Assembly: GCA_031002005.1 (NCBI GenBank)
Contig: CM061914.1
Span: forward strand, 14,804,148-14,868,147
Length of the DNA stretch: 64,000 bases
Origin: Vandiemenella viatica
Lineage: Eukaryota > Arthropoda > Insecta > Orthoptera > Morabidae
Direction: 5' to 3'
Below, one piece after another: positions 22,699 to 32,388 of the stretch. How positions within the stretch are numbered: position 1 is the first letter of the stretch; every line of letters starts with the position of its first letter. Under the pieces are notes generated by a model. It was given only the letters and a program-made list of their open reading frames with translations, searched no databases and was not told the DNA's origin. A program made the translations under genes and the position numbers.

Positions 22699-23463
22699 CA
22701 GTAGGACTACAATTATCCGAATGGCTCAATACCCAAAACGGTTTTTTAATTAAGATGGAAACGTACTACAATTCGCAAAATATTGAAGGAAGAGCAGGAA
22801 AAGGAGAAAAAGGAAAAAGAAGCTCAAGAAAAGGTTAGGGAATAGACAGGAGAAGATGGGGATGACATATCACTTGAGGAATTCAGAAACATTCTTTTGA
22901 AAATTCCTGGATGTTCAGAAATTAATATTGACAATATAGGAAAGTGGGAGGTGTGAGCTTAGTCAGACCCTGGGTATGAAATATAAATGATAATGAACTT
23001 ATTGAAAGCATCAAGGAAGAAGTTGACTTTAATGTCAAAGTTGAAGCAGATACGGGGCAATCAAGTAGTCAAGCATTAGCCGGCCTTGAGACTTCATTAA
23101 AGTGGATGGAGGGTCAGCCCGAGTGTGACCACATGCAACTTCTCGGATGCGCGACTTTGCTGTCTGAAAATGGACGAATACAGTCAAACAGCTCACTTTG
23201 ATCGAGATGTTCAGCAAGCAATGGCTTGTATTTACAGTATGGTACGTACTTAATGTACAGAACTTGTAAGTACTGTACGCTTAACATGTAAAAGTGTTGC
23301 CTTTTCATTTAATTATTTGAAATCTCTTTTTCTCCCATTTTCAACATACATACAGTAATTAATTAAAATAGACATTTTTTTTGGAAAAAAATCAATTATT
23401 CAAATTTTTGATTATCCGAATGGAGTTCGGTCCCAATTGAATCGGATAATTGGAGTTCTACTG
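22699..23463 (+). mobile_element. Tigger-type deletion derivative keeping a transposase C-terminus
   Basis: Ends CAGTAGGACTACAATTATCC and rc CAGTAGAACTCCAATTATCC are bounded by TA on both sides. Internal relics read DISLEEFRNILLKIPGCSEI, then LAGLETSLKWMEGQPECDHM, matching the C-terminal part of Tigger/jerky transposases. The HTH and DDE regions are deleted. Confidence 0.8.
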
Positions 23464-23465
23464 TA

Positions 23466-23914
23466 GTCCCTAGCACCAATGATGGAATCAATTAATTAAT
23501 ATAAACAGCACACCTCTCAATAACTGGAGATCGTGATACTACTAACACAATCTTTCACATAACAGTTAGTCAATCGCAAGATGTATTATTTTCAAGTAGT
23601 GATTAGGTTGTAGTACACTCTGGACCAGTATGATACTGCTGGAATTACTTTCAGAAGTAACATAACATCGCAACAACTACTTCAGAAAGTAGATCTAGAT
23701 GATATGCTGGTGTAGGGTCATTCCAACCTAACTACTATTTGAAAATAATGTGTCTGCTGATTGACTGCTGTAGTATTATAACATTACTTCATGCAGCGGA
23801 AAGCTGTTCCAGTGGTATCACGATCTCCAGAAGATCCCACAACTTTTATCTGGGTAAAAACATAATTATAATTACTAATAAAAAACAAACAAAACAGCAA
23901 TTAAGCTAAAATAC
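23466..23914. other. Intron 2 sequence next to exon 2
   Basis: Partly self-complementary AT-rich sequence: motifs such as 'ggaattactttcagaagtaac' and 'tagtgattaggttgtag/ctaactactattt' recur inverted within 23540-23780. This suggests an unclassified inverted-repeat element of about 240 bp. Confidence 0.35.
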
Positions 23915-24184
23915 CTGCATTGATTTCAAGATTTTTATTTTCTTCTCTCTTGTCAAATTATTTGCCAACATTCTGGTCAAAACAGGAACAAATTTGAATC
24001 GGTGTGTGAGCACAGTTCTAGCTGTGGTGTTTTTGCAAGCCTGCTGAAGAACAGTCACTGCTGACCACACAAGTGGGCAACTTGGTTCCAAGTTAACCAT
24101 CAGCTCGTAGAGAGACGTGTAAAATTCAATGCATGTGCCATTATTTGGTTCAAACACACTAACATCAGAAGTAACACTGAGAAC
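23915..24184 (-). CDS. CIP2A: CIP2A-like gene, coding exon 2
   Basis: The exon is exactly 90 codons, phase 0 at both ends: acceptor TTATTCAG before GTTCTCAGTG, donor GTATTT after CAG. It encodes VLSVTSDVSVFEP, LYELMVNLEPSCPLVW, AVTVLQQACKNTTAR and LTREKKIKILKSMQ. The pattern of helix pairs fits armadillo-like repeats 1-2 of CIP2A; vertebrate CIP2A has a similarly spaced LLSQLAVDIETRDCL segment. Exon 1 ends RHLQ and this exon starts VLSV, close to the vertebrate RHLEVIS. No stop or frameshift is seen, which argues for a live gene. Confidence 0.8.
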
Positions 24185-24289
24185 CTGAATAAAATGAGAA
24201 GATATGACAAATCATTCAATGCCAGAAAAATAAGAAATGTATGAACAAAAATAATAAAAATCAGAAAATCAAAGGAAAATTTGGGTAAT

Positions 24290-24420
24290 ATCTAGATCGC
24301 GATACCGCTGCAACCACTTAAAACCTTGCTATGTAAACACTTCCCACTGGAGAGGGTATGACATCATTGTTTTTCCTGTGTGGCATATTTAGCCTTCAAT
24401 CGATCTGAGAATACACGTTA
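24290..24420. repeat. Partial copy of a CTAGAT..GATACCGC MITE
   Basis: It shares CTAGAT, GATACCGCT and TATGACATCATTGT, in order, with the inverted-repeat element at 27803-27961, but lacks the second terminus. Confidence 0.4.
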
Positions 24421-24539
24421 GGCCATAGAGCGTAACCAATAGTAATAATAATAAAATAATTTACGGATTGAAAAAGTTAAAGAAAATTATTGCAGTGAAT
24501 TCGTATCGGGAGTCCAGCCAGATAGGGTCATAGAATGAC

Positions 24540-24574
24540 GACGTTTCAACAACCTGCTCGGTTGTCTTCATCAG
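24540..24574 (-). ncRNA. Hammerhead ribozyme core, left arm of the PLE
   Basis: Minus strand: CTGATGA, AGACAACC, GAGCA loop, GGTTGTT, GAAACGTC. Stem II pairs ACAACC/GGTTGT; stem III is the AC/GU palindrome; the cleavage base is C. Stem I is not obvious (the nearest flanks are A-rich on one side and GTCATTC on the other), which lowers confidence in activity. Confidence 0.6.
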
Positions 24575-25525
24575 TTATATTTTTAGATATTACTTCTTGA
24601 AATCACAAAACAGACTAGCTTAGCTAAAAGCGAAAAATCTAATGTCGTGTATCGAAGCTTGCCACGACGCCCAATCAGCGCAGCGGAACTGAGGGTACCA
24701 ATGTTGCGGACTGCGTATAGAGCCATACCCGGTCACCCATCCAGGCACTCACCACGTTCAATGTTGCTTAACCGGTCACCGCCAACTGAGGGTATCATTG
24801 TTGCGGACTGCGTATTGAGCCATACCCGGTCACCCATCCAGGTACTCACCATGCTAAATGTTGCTTAACTTGTAACTGTAAGTGCTGGTGAACTTAATCC
24901 ACGGCGTCAGTTTGCATCCATTACACCTTGTTGCGAAGATTTCTGTTGTTCAAGATGTAGATCCCTAATAATCGGTCTCCAGGCTTCACTCAAGTACAGT
25001 ACGCTGTCCCTATTGATGTTGTTATTGTTAAGCTGTATTTCCAATGCTTCCTGAATTACTGAGTCCTAGAATGAAGAGGCCCTGGCCAGCACCACCGTTT
25101 CATCAAACACTATCTTATGCTCTTCATCGAAAGCGTGCTCGGCTATTGCGGACTTTTCCAATTGTACCAGTCTTAAGTGTCGTTTGTGCTCGGTAATACG
25201 TTCAGCGATGGTTCTGACCGTCTGTCCGATATAAACTTTGCCGCATTCACAAGGTATGGAATAAATTCCAGGAATTCTTAGGCCTAAATCATCCTTAACC
25301 GAGCGAAGCACATCAGGTATCTTGGCGGGTGGCCAACAAATGCTTTTAATACTTTCCAGAAGTGTTGCCGGGTATGGCTCCATACGTAGTCTGCAACACT
25401 GATACCCTCAGTACCAGTACGCTGATTGGGCGTCGTGGCAAGCTTCGATACACAACGTTAGATTTTTTGCTGGCAGCTAAGCCATTCTGTTTTGTGATTT
25501 CAAGAAGTAATATCTAAATATATAC

Positions 25526-25560
25526 CTGATGAAGACAACCAAGCAGGTTGTTGAAACGTC
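25526..25560 (+). ncRNA. Hammerhead ribozyme core, right arm of the PLE
   Basis: Plus strand: CTGATGA, AGACAACC, AAGCA loop, GGTTGTT, GAAACGTC. It is the inverted partner of the core at 24540-24574, differing only in the loop. Stem I can pair only about 2 bp (AC with GT) before mismatches. Confidence 0.6.
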
Positions 25561-25649
25561 GTCATTCTATGACCTTATGTGCCTGGACTCCCGTGAAGAA
25601 TTCACTGCATCAATATGCTGGGAAATTCTCCATTCACATAAAGAAAATT

Positions 25650-27230
25650 GTTACTTGTACAATTAATAATATTACATTAAAATATGTAAAATATTCAAAA
25701 CTGATAATTCACATTGTTCATTAGAATTAATGTTATTAGTCACAATTCCATTGATTTGTATTTGATTCTGTTCTTCTATATCTCCTCGCGTGGCTGAAAT
25801 TGCTATTAAAATCATTCATACAAAATAAAACATTTATAAAAAACCAGATTTCATCAATAACCATTTGCGTTTAGATTGAAATGCAGCCTGGACCATACTA
25901 ACAGTGATAGAAATGATTTGGAAATTGGTTTTCAGCAATATCGTGAGCGACGGTTACATTTCACTATGGTCCAGGCTGCTTTAAGATGTAAACGATAGAT
26001 ACGACATAGAAATTAAGTATCTGCAATAAGGCGTTTGATAGTTACTTTTATAGCATAGTAGCAGTATCGCATTCTATAATTAACCAAAGAAATTAAGGAA
26101 GGTAATTAATCATTTGATTCACAAAACATTTTATGGAATATTTTCATTAAGTTTCCCCCATGAAATATTTGGGTCTGATCAATAATAGAATTTTTTGGCA
26201 GTGAGGCACTGTTCCAGAGTATCACATCAATGACTGGGGTGAGAGATGGTCTTTGTCCTTTTGATCTTCTTAAATCCATTAATCAAATAATTCATTATCT
26301 TCAATTAAATACTTAAATTATGTCACACCGAATCCCTTTTCTAATTGGCTATATACTTGATCTGAAACTGGTTTATTTTGGCACCAGTAGTGCCAGTATT
26401 CCTGTTTTATTACATACCATCAAACAGTAGGAATGAAAAAACTAAGACACGTACTTGTGTCATATCCACAACCTGAAATGATTCTTCCCAACAATCAGTT
26501 TAACAAACTGCTACCAATTCCCCAGAATCATGATTGGAAAAGTCAGCACCTTTTTTTTTAATATCTGCATAGTCACTGTTACATTCAAGCTGAATGTGAC
26601 CACTGGTAAGAACTTTCAATCAATTCCTTCCAAGCTGGAAAGGCCATAAACTAAATAAAAATTTTCTTGCCCACATCTACATATGATGAGTAGGCTATAC
26701 TTGCATTTGTGCTGTGCTAATGCCTATTAAATGAAGTGTTATAGTATGCATGCACTTGCTGTCACTATTTTCACCCATTTTTCTTTTACATCTTTAATGA
26801 TGAAAGCTACACCTTGCATATAATTTGACCTCGCACTCCTTCCGGTTGATTCTAAAATAGCTCAAAAATTATCTTCTGATCTTCATGGCTATACTTTTCA
26901 AAGCAGTTCTTCCTATGAAAATGATGTAGTGGCATCACTTCCAATTTCTGTTAAAAATTGTGATACAGTGAACATATTCTTGAGCATGTTTAAAACTTTA
27001 GAGTTTCAAGCAGCATCTTGCACCACAATGGCAATTGGATTTCCATAGTAAAATCCATAGATATCAGCATGTCTTTCATGTTACTTTCATCAATGCTTCC
27101 AAAATCACTTAATGCAGATTACCATGGTTCCATGTTCATTGTAACCAAGACAGCATGGACCAGAATTATAACTGGTAATGTGTAGTAGGAGTAAAAGGTA
27201 TGAGACTTCAGGGCAATAACGCAATATCCA
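25650..27230. other. Intron 1 sequence, nothing firmly recognised
   Basis: AT-rich. An inverted pair with 'gcagcctggaccata' near 25882 and 'tatggtccaggctgc' near 25965 suggests a small ~110-bp hairpin element. The remainder shows no coding signal. Confidence 0.35.
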
Positions 27231-27540
27231 AGTGTCTGAAATCTGATGAATTCAATGGTTGATTCTTATAAAACTCGAGGAGAGAAATCGAAAGCAAAGA
27301 AAACATTTTTTTTTTTATATATCTCTCTTTGTTCGTGATATATTGAATGTTAAAATCAATGACTGATATAGTTCCTTGTGCTTTTAGTGACTTTTTCTTC
27401 TGTTCCAGGCCATATTTTAGCGTAAACACCACAGCTAGCAAGAAAACAAAACACCTATTGTTCACCGTGTAGTTGCTAGTGATTTAGGTGAATTTTTTTT
27501 TCTGGTGCAGGCAACATGTCAACCTAACTATCTCAATTTT

Positions 27541-27703
27541 GTATGAAATGCTCTCGGGTGACTAGCCGAGTCAAGAATGCGTTGTCACACGATATTTTGG
27601 CGACTAAATTCATTGTCGCCATCTTCTGGTGAAGAAGATGGCGACAATGTCACCTGAGAGCATTTCATACATTCTCAACGCCGAGAAAGACTTCGTTCTT
27701 ATA
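27541..27703 (-). mobile_element. PLE-tail insertion with decayed hammerhead
   Basis: The flanks are ATCTCAATTTTG and ATCTCAATCTTG, a 12-bp duplication with one difference. The insert has inverted ends (GTATGAAATGCTCTC with GAGAGCATTTCATAC) and a central hairpin (CATTGTCGCCATCTTC with GAAGATGGCGACAATG). The minus strand holds a hammerhead-like CAGAAGA, TGGCGAC, GTCGCC, AAAATATC series (27591-27628) with two core mutations. The right end resembles the 463-553 insertion. Confidence 0.65.
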
Positions 27704-27802
27704 CATCTCAATCTTGAAATACGATATCTGGAGAGCTAAGAGAAGTATCAAAAAATAGTATTCTTTACCTTCTATTTGTCTCGTCGAGTAACAGAATTTA
27801 TC

Positions 27803-27961
27803 GGTTTAATTCTAGATAGGGATACCGCTAAAATCTCTTACCACCTAAGGTAGTAAGTACACAGATAATGTGGTATATATGACATCATTGTGACTTATTC
27901 AATTTGCACGTACCAACACAATAAGAGATTGTAGTGGTATCCCCATCTAGAATTAAACCAA
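27803..27961. mobile_element. 159-bp MITE with ~38-bp inverted repeats
   Basis: GGTTTAATTCTAGATAGGGA at the left is inverted at the right (TCCCCATCTAGAATTAAACC), with GATACCGC / GTGGTATC and ATCTCTTA / TAAGAGAT further in. The superfamily is not clear. Confidence 0.65.
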
Positions 27962-28165
27962 TTTATCATACATTGCTGTTGGCGAAATTTTTCTTCTGGT
28001 CCAGGCCACTTTTCAAACTAATCGCCTCAATTATGAGATTAGATATATCGAGAACTAAGCGAGATATCAAAAAAAAATATTCTTTACTTTCAATCTGTCT
28101 CGTCGAGATATGTAGCCTAGGGATCTACCATAAAGTTCATCAAATTTCAGTGGCTCGGATATCGT

Positions 28166-28589
28166 AGAATGCCAGACTTCAGAATTTAATTTTAATCGAC
28201 ATTTTTCTCACGAGTTCCATTTTTCCAGAATATAAGCTCCAGAAGTAGAGTGATCGCAACGTCTCTCTCTTTGCACACAACCAGTACAACATTCTTCAGT
28301 AGGCCTAAACAGTAAGCAAAGTACAATACCCGAAATACCACCCTTTCTTCATCAAAAACGTCCTCGGCGCTTTACATTACATATAGTGAAAATACCATAT
28401 ATATAAATAAGCACCCTGCTGTTAGAAAATATCAGTTCTTTCCAATGTATGCAGAATTCAATTTGTAGAACATGATACTAAGAAATTCAAACAATCTGAA
28501 ATAGTTACAACATATATAAAGCAAAACGATCACATATTTCAGAATGAATGACATACTGGTTTTTTTTAACTACTAATTTGTTTCTTTAC
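28166..28589. other. Intron 1 start, nothing recognised
   Basis: Sequence between the repeat block and exon 1. The donor GTAAAG lies directly after exon 1 on the minus strand. Confidence 0.5.
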
Positions 28590-28691
28590 CTGCAAATGTC
28601 TCATCAGCAGATTTAACTTAGATTCACTTTGTGATCTCAAATAATCTAAAGCATTTCCTACGAATGCCTTCAAGTGTTGACATTTATCCAT
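28590..28691 (-). CDS. CIP2A: CIP2A-like gene, coding exon 1 with start codon
   Basis: The exon encodes 34 residues beginning MDKCQHLKAF and ending LNLLMRHLQ, and splices at a GTAAAG donor in phase 0. Vertebrate CIP2A also begins MD, followed by LK, and has LLRHLE at residues 29-34, so start position and length agree exactly. No in-frame ATG precedes it in the T-rich leader. The exon is too short to stand out as an ORF; I found it by extending the gene upstream from exon 2. Confidence 0.8.
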
Positions 28692-28925
28692 CGAGAAAAA
28701 AAAAAATCACACAATAACTATATTTTAACTAACAACACAAAAACTCAAACAGGCTAAATTTCAAATTTCATAAATAGAGCGCACATTACACTCTTTGACT
28801 GCAAAGTGTAAAGACTATAGTAAAATTCCAATGATCGTTGAACATCAAGAAAGTACTACAAATTGTACATATAGTTTGTTTCAGCCTTTCAATTATTCTA
28901 AATAAGGTTTAATTTAATTTATTTT
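28692..28925 (-). promoter_or_regulatory. 5' region of the CIP2A-like gene
   Basis: Sequence directly upstream of the start codon. It is AT-rich and contains a (T)n run adjoining the ATG on the minus strand. I cannot place a TATA box or initiator with confidence. The core promoter must lie between the start codon and the LINE at 28930, or further upstream if there is a leader exon. Confidence 0.3.
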
Positions 28926-28929
28926 ATTT

Positions 28930-30160
28930 GCCCCAGTGGAAATTTCCATAAACACCCACTTCCCCTCTTACCTGTACCCACCTACTTTTGCCCTCTACAA
29001 ATTTCAATTTAAATTGTTTAAATTTTTTGGTAAAATATTCATCAATTCTCTGGGTAACTTATTTCAATCCCTAGGTTCCTAGCCCACGAAAGAAAATCAT
29101 CCCACGCCCTTGAGCCTAAAATTGAGTTACAGCTTATGCTCATGGTCGTCTTTTATCTTCCATGCACTATTTCTAGTTCATACTCCAATATCTTTCCACG
29201 TCTCACTCCCATATATGCACATTCCTATGACTCTTCACCCTCCTCTTGTCTTCCAATGACTCGCTTTCCAGCTATTTTATCATGTCGGTTACTGATTGTG
29301 TTATACGGTAATTTCCAGAGACAAATCTAGCAGCCCTTGTTTGAAGCACCTCCAACTCCTAAATTTGATATCCAAAATTAGGGTCCCATAACACACCGCC
29401 ATATTCAAGCAATGGTACGATCAAAGTTTTGTAATCTAGTTCCTTTACTTCTCTCGTACGTCGCCTTATTTCTCTCCAACAAGTGAAGGCTTTTGAACCC
29501 TTTTCCTACTACCTGTACAATGTGTTCTCGACAGTTTAACTTGTTATCAAATGTTATGCCAAGATATTTACATTTCAAGTCTTCAACAAGCAATTCTCTC
29601 CCCCATCTTATTTTCATAATCAGTCTTTAGTTTTTTTTTATCTGTGTGTATAATAACTTGACTCTTCTTTACATTTATCTTCATCCCATGCTTACCAACC
29701 CCGCTAGATATCCTGTCGAGATTAACCTGTAGCTGCTTATAGTCCTTCACTGTTTCGAGCCTTTTATATAGCATTATGTCATCTACAAACAGCCTAACTT
29801 CTGTTATTAAACCATCAACACAATTATTCATTAAAATAATGAATAGCGATAGTGCCAATAAGCTACCCTGTGGCACTCCCATTTTCGCTTCCTCTTCATT
29901 TGATACTGTATTTCCTACCCTAACTTTTTGCTTTCTATCTTTTAAACATTCTTCTACCCATCAAATCATTTTCTCATCCAATCCAATAGTTTTCACCTTA
30001 TTTACTACCCTTTTATGGTTCACTCTGTCAAAGGCATTTGAAACGTTTAGTGCAACTCTATTAATTTGTCCCCTCTTATTCATTTATCCGAAATTTCTTA
30101 CATATATCCTTCTAAGATTTGCATCAATAAGCTTGCCTAAAGCCATGTGCGGTTTTTATA
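28930..30160 (-). pseudogene. CR1/L2-like LINE, RT and C-terminal part
   Basis: Minus-strand frames show the RT palm GVPQGSLLALSLFIILMNNC and RLFVDDIMLYKRLETVKDY (29583-29882; the usual FADD is FVDD here). Next are KCKYLGITFDNKLNCREHI (29405-29617) and the C-terminal region to about 28930. Downstream sequence matches 58110-58600 closely in order. Stops and frameshifts are present. It lies directly upstream of the CIP2A-like start codon, on the same strand. Confidence 0.75.
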
Positions 30161-30405
30161 CGCATATGCATGTTTCCAAATTCTGTTTAACTCCCGTATC
30201 TGAAACGGAGCTTTCAAAAAAAGACGATTTCTTAGGATAACGACTAGTAATAATTGTTACTTGTCGAAGTAATATTGCGTTTCAGGTAACTGTTGAGTTG
30301 GAGTGATTTCATATCTTTATCGAAAGGCTTTAATATTTTAAGTCCCCTACAGACGATTTGATTCTTAAAATCCTGTCTCGCGCCTGATCTGTAGTCTGCT
30401 TTATA

Positions 30406-30868
30406 CAGGGTGTTCCAAAAAGGTACGGCCAATCTTTCAGGAAACATTCCTCACACACAAACAAAGAAAATATGTTATGTGGACATGTGTCCGGAAACGC
30501 TTACTTTCCATGTTAGAGCTCATTTTAGTTTCGTGCTCGTATTGTGGACGGCTGTGATACAATACGCCATTCTCCAGGGCTGCATCAGCGCATCAGGGAT
30601 TCCATGCGACGGAGGGTGGATGCATGTATCCTCGCTAACGGAGGACATTTTGAACATTTCCTGTAACAAAGTGTTTGAAGTCACGCTGGTACGTTCTGTT
30701 GCTGTGTGTTTCCATTCCATGTTTAATGTGATTAGAAGAGAAGTAATAAAATGAGCTCTAACATGGAAAGTAAGCGTTTCCGGACACATGTCCACATAAC
30801 ATATTTTCTTTGTTTGTGTGTGAGGAATGTTTCCTGAAAGTTTGGCCGTACCTTTTTGTAACACCCTG
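30406..30868 (+). mobile_element. 463-bp MITE with ~122-bp inverted repeats, from a DUF4817/Tc3-like transposon
   Basis: Ends CAGGGTGTTCCAAAAAGG and rc CAGGGTGTTACAAAAAGG sit between TA (TATA) duplications. The arms are about 122 bp with only about two differences seen. Between them a plus-strand frame reads RDSMRRRVDACILANGGHF, then EHFL and a stop, at about 30596-30664. I recognise this as the C-terminus of the DUF4817/Tc3-like transposases widespread in insects. This shows the parent element and the direction of deletion. Confidence 0.85.
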
Positions 30869-30871
30869 TAT

Positions 30872-31525
30872 ACAGTCGTTATGGGCGCACGGTGACCATG
30901 CCGCCTGTTTTATCGAAACAATTGACTTGTTTTAAGCAAAGCGTTAATTTAGAAAACAAAAGAAGAAAATAGAGAATGTGGGCTAAAGAATAGTTTAAGA
31001 AAAGGAATCAATTAATCTACATGAAATCAATTAGAAAGCTTGACAGTAACGATTATCGCAGTTATTTAAGAATGGAAAACGAAAGTTTCACCTAGCTATT
31101 AAATTTAATTAAACCTCTGATCACAAACAACATATCATCATGAGAGGATCTGTTACTGCGGAATAACGATTAATTGCATCTCGTAAGTATTTAGCAACGG
31201 ATAGGGAGTATGCTGATCTCAAGTTCATTACTGCATTTTCCCCTTTGTACAACTGCGCAAATTAGTAGCAATGTTTTTACGTTTTCGAGGGAATAATGCA
31301 TTTTCAGGTAGTTTTCTCCTCATTGTACATGATCTGGACATCTCAGAGAATCAGAATGCGTACTACAGAAACAGTTTAAGCTATGTTTACCATATTAAAA
31401 AAAAAATTTTTTCAATGACGCGCCACAGAATTTTCAGGCATGTTCGTATCCAAACAAGATTTTCTCGAGGAGGTCCATTCCAATTGTTTTTAACTTATTT
31501 AAAATTATTTTATAGCTCACTCTGC
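30872..31525. other. Nothing recognised
   Basis: AT-rich sequence between the MITE and a LINE fragment. The 88-codon ORF at 31271-31537 shows no domain. Confidence 0.4.
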
Positions 31526-31920
31526 CAAATATCTTAGAAACAACTAATGCTATATTTGGCCTCTTTTCCGAAATATCTTGCATATAGCCCACCATCTGAG
31601 ATTACACAAGAATATCCATGTCTAAAGCCGCGTTGTCGATTTGCAAGCCAGTTTCTTTCCTCACACACATACCGGTTGCAGTTGATATTATTCTCTCTAT
31701 CATTTTTCTTATAACTGATGACAAATTAATCAACCCTTAATTTTCAACCCTATTTGTCGCCATTCCTTTATGGAACGGTATTGTTGTCACACATTTCCAG
31801 TCCTCTAATAAGTAACAAGACTCCATACTCATTCTAAATAATATTTCAAGATAAGGAACAATATCATATCTCTCTGCTTATAATTCATCTGTAGTTTCTT
31901 TAGTAAAAGTATTGGTTTAA
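31526..31920 (-). pseudogene. LINE RT fragment of the same family
   Basis: The plus-strand sequence GCATATAGCCCACCATCTGAGATT and its neighbours match 16150-16400 and 59390-59690, which encode the RT fingers of the CR1/L2-like family on the minus strand. No usable frame remains. Confidence 0.6.
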
Positions 31921-32388
31921 TTTACGTAGGAAAGGCGTTTGGGAAAGTTTACAAACAGGTGTGACTAACAGAATTAACAAACAGATTTTCTGAAAGCTGA
32001 GGGAAGTGGACATTGCGATAACTCTTGCTTATAGATTAACAGTACAGTAGAGTACACGTGCATATAGGTACTTGTAACGTCTCAGTACTGTAGTTCATAG
32101 AGATTGAGATAACTATCAGATCTTAAAATAAACTGTGTTTCTGTAGACATGGGCATTAGAGTAGGTAAATTGTCTAATTAATTTTCGATCAACTCATTTA
32201 TAGCAGAGTTAGAGTGATATTCCAGGTCAGTGATATACTAGTGTAGTTATAGCTATCAGGAATAAAGTAGTTGTTGTGTGGGTATTCTGGTAAAAGTATA
32301 CTAAATTAAAATCTGGTAGTCTAAAAAGCAACTCCACTCAATAAAAATCTACTAATGGTAAAACCATATTTTAATCTGTAATACAGTA

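Larger units (their letters stand above)
24489..25638 (-). mobile_element. Short Penelope-like element with inverted ribozyme-bearing ends
   Basis: The insertion is bounded by the 11-bp duplication TAAAGAAAATT (24478-24488 and 25639-25649). About 240 bp at the left (24490-24735) recur inverted at the right (25370-25612). Each arm carries a hammerhead core. Between the arms is a minus-strand GIY-YIG ORF (25066-25383) with IPCECGKVYIGQTVRTIAER and AFDEEHKIVFDETVVL; the RT is absent. A ~97-bp direct duplication (about 24688-24868, containing CATACCCGGTCACCCATCCA twice) lies inside the left half. The structure matches 5'-truncated PLEs with an inverted partial copy of the tail. Confidence 0.85.
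27240..28165. repeat. Dispersed repeat family with ~150-bp units, interrupted by two insertions
   Basis: Recurring motifs are TTTGTCTCGTCGAG, CTTCTGGTCCAGGCC, TCTCAATTTTGAGATA and AGAACTAAGCGAGATATC. The same family occurs at 39620-40058 with 41918-42000 and at 53820-54240. Here it is interrupted by a PLE tail (27541-27703) and a MITE (27803-27961). Confidence 0.65.
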
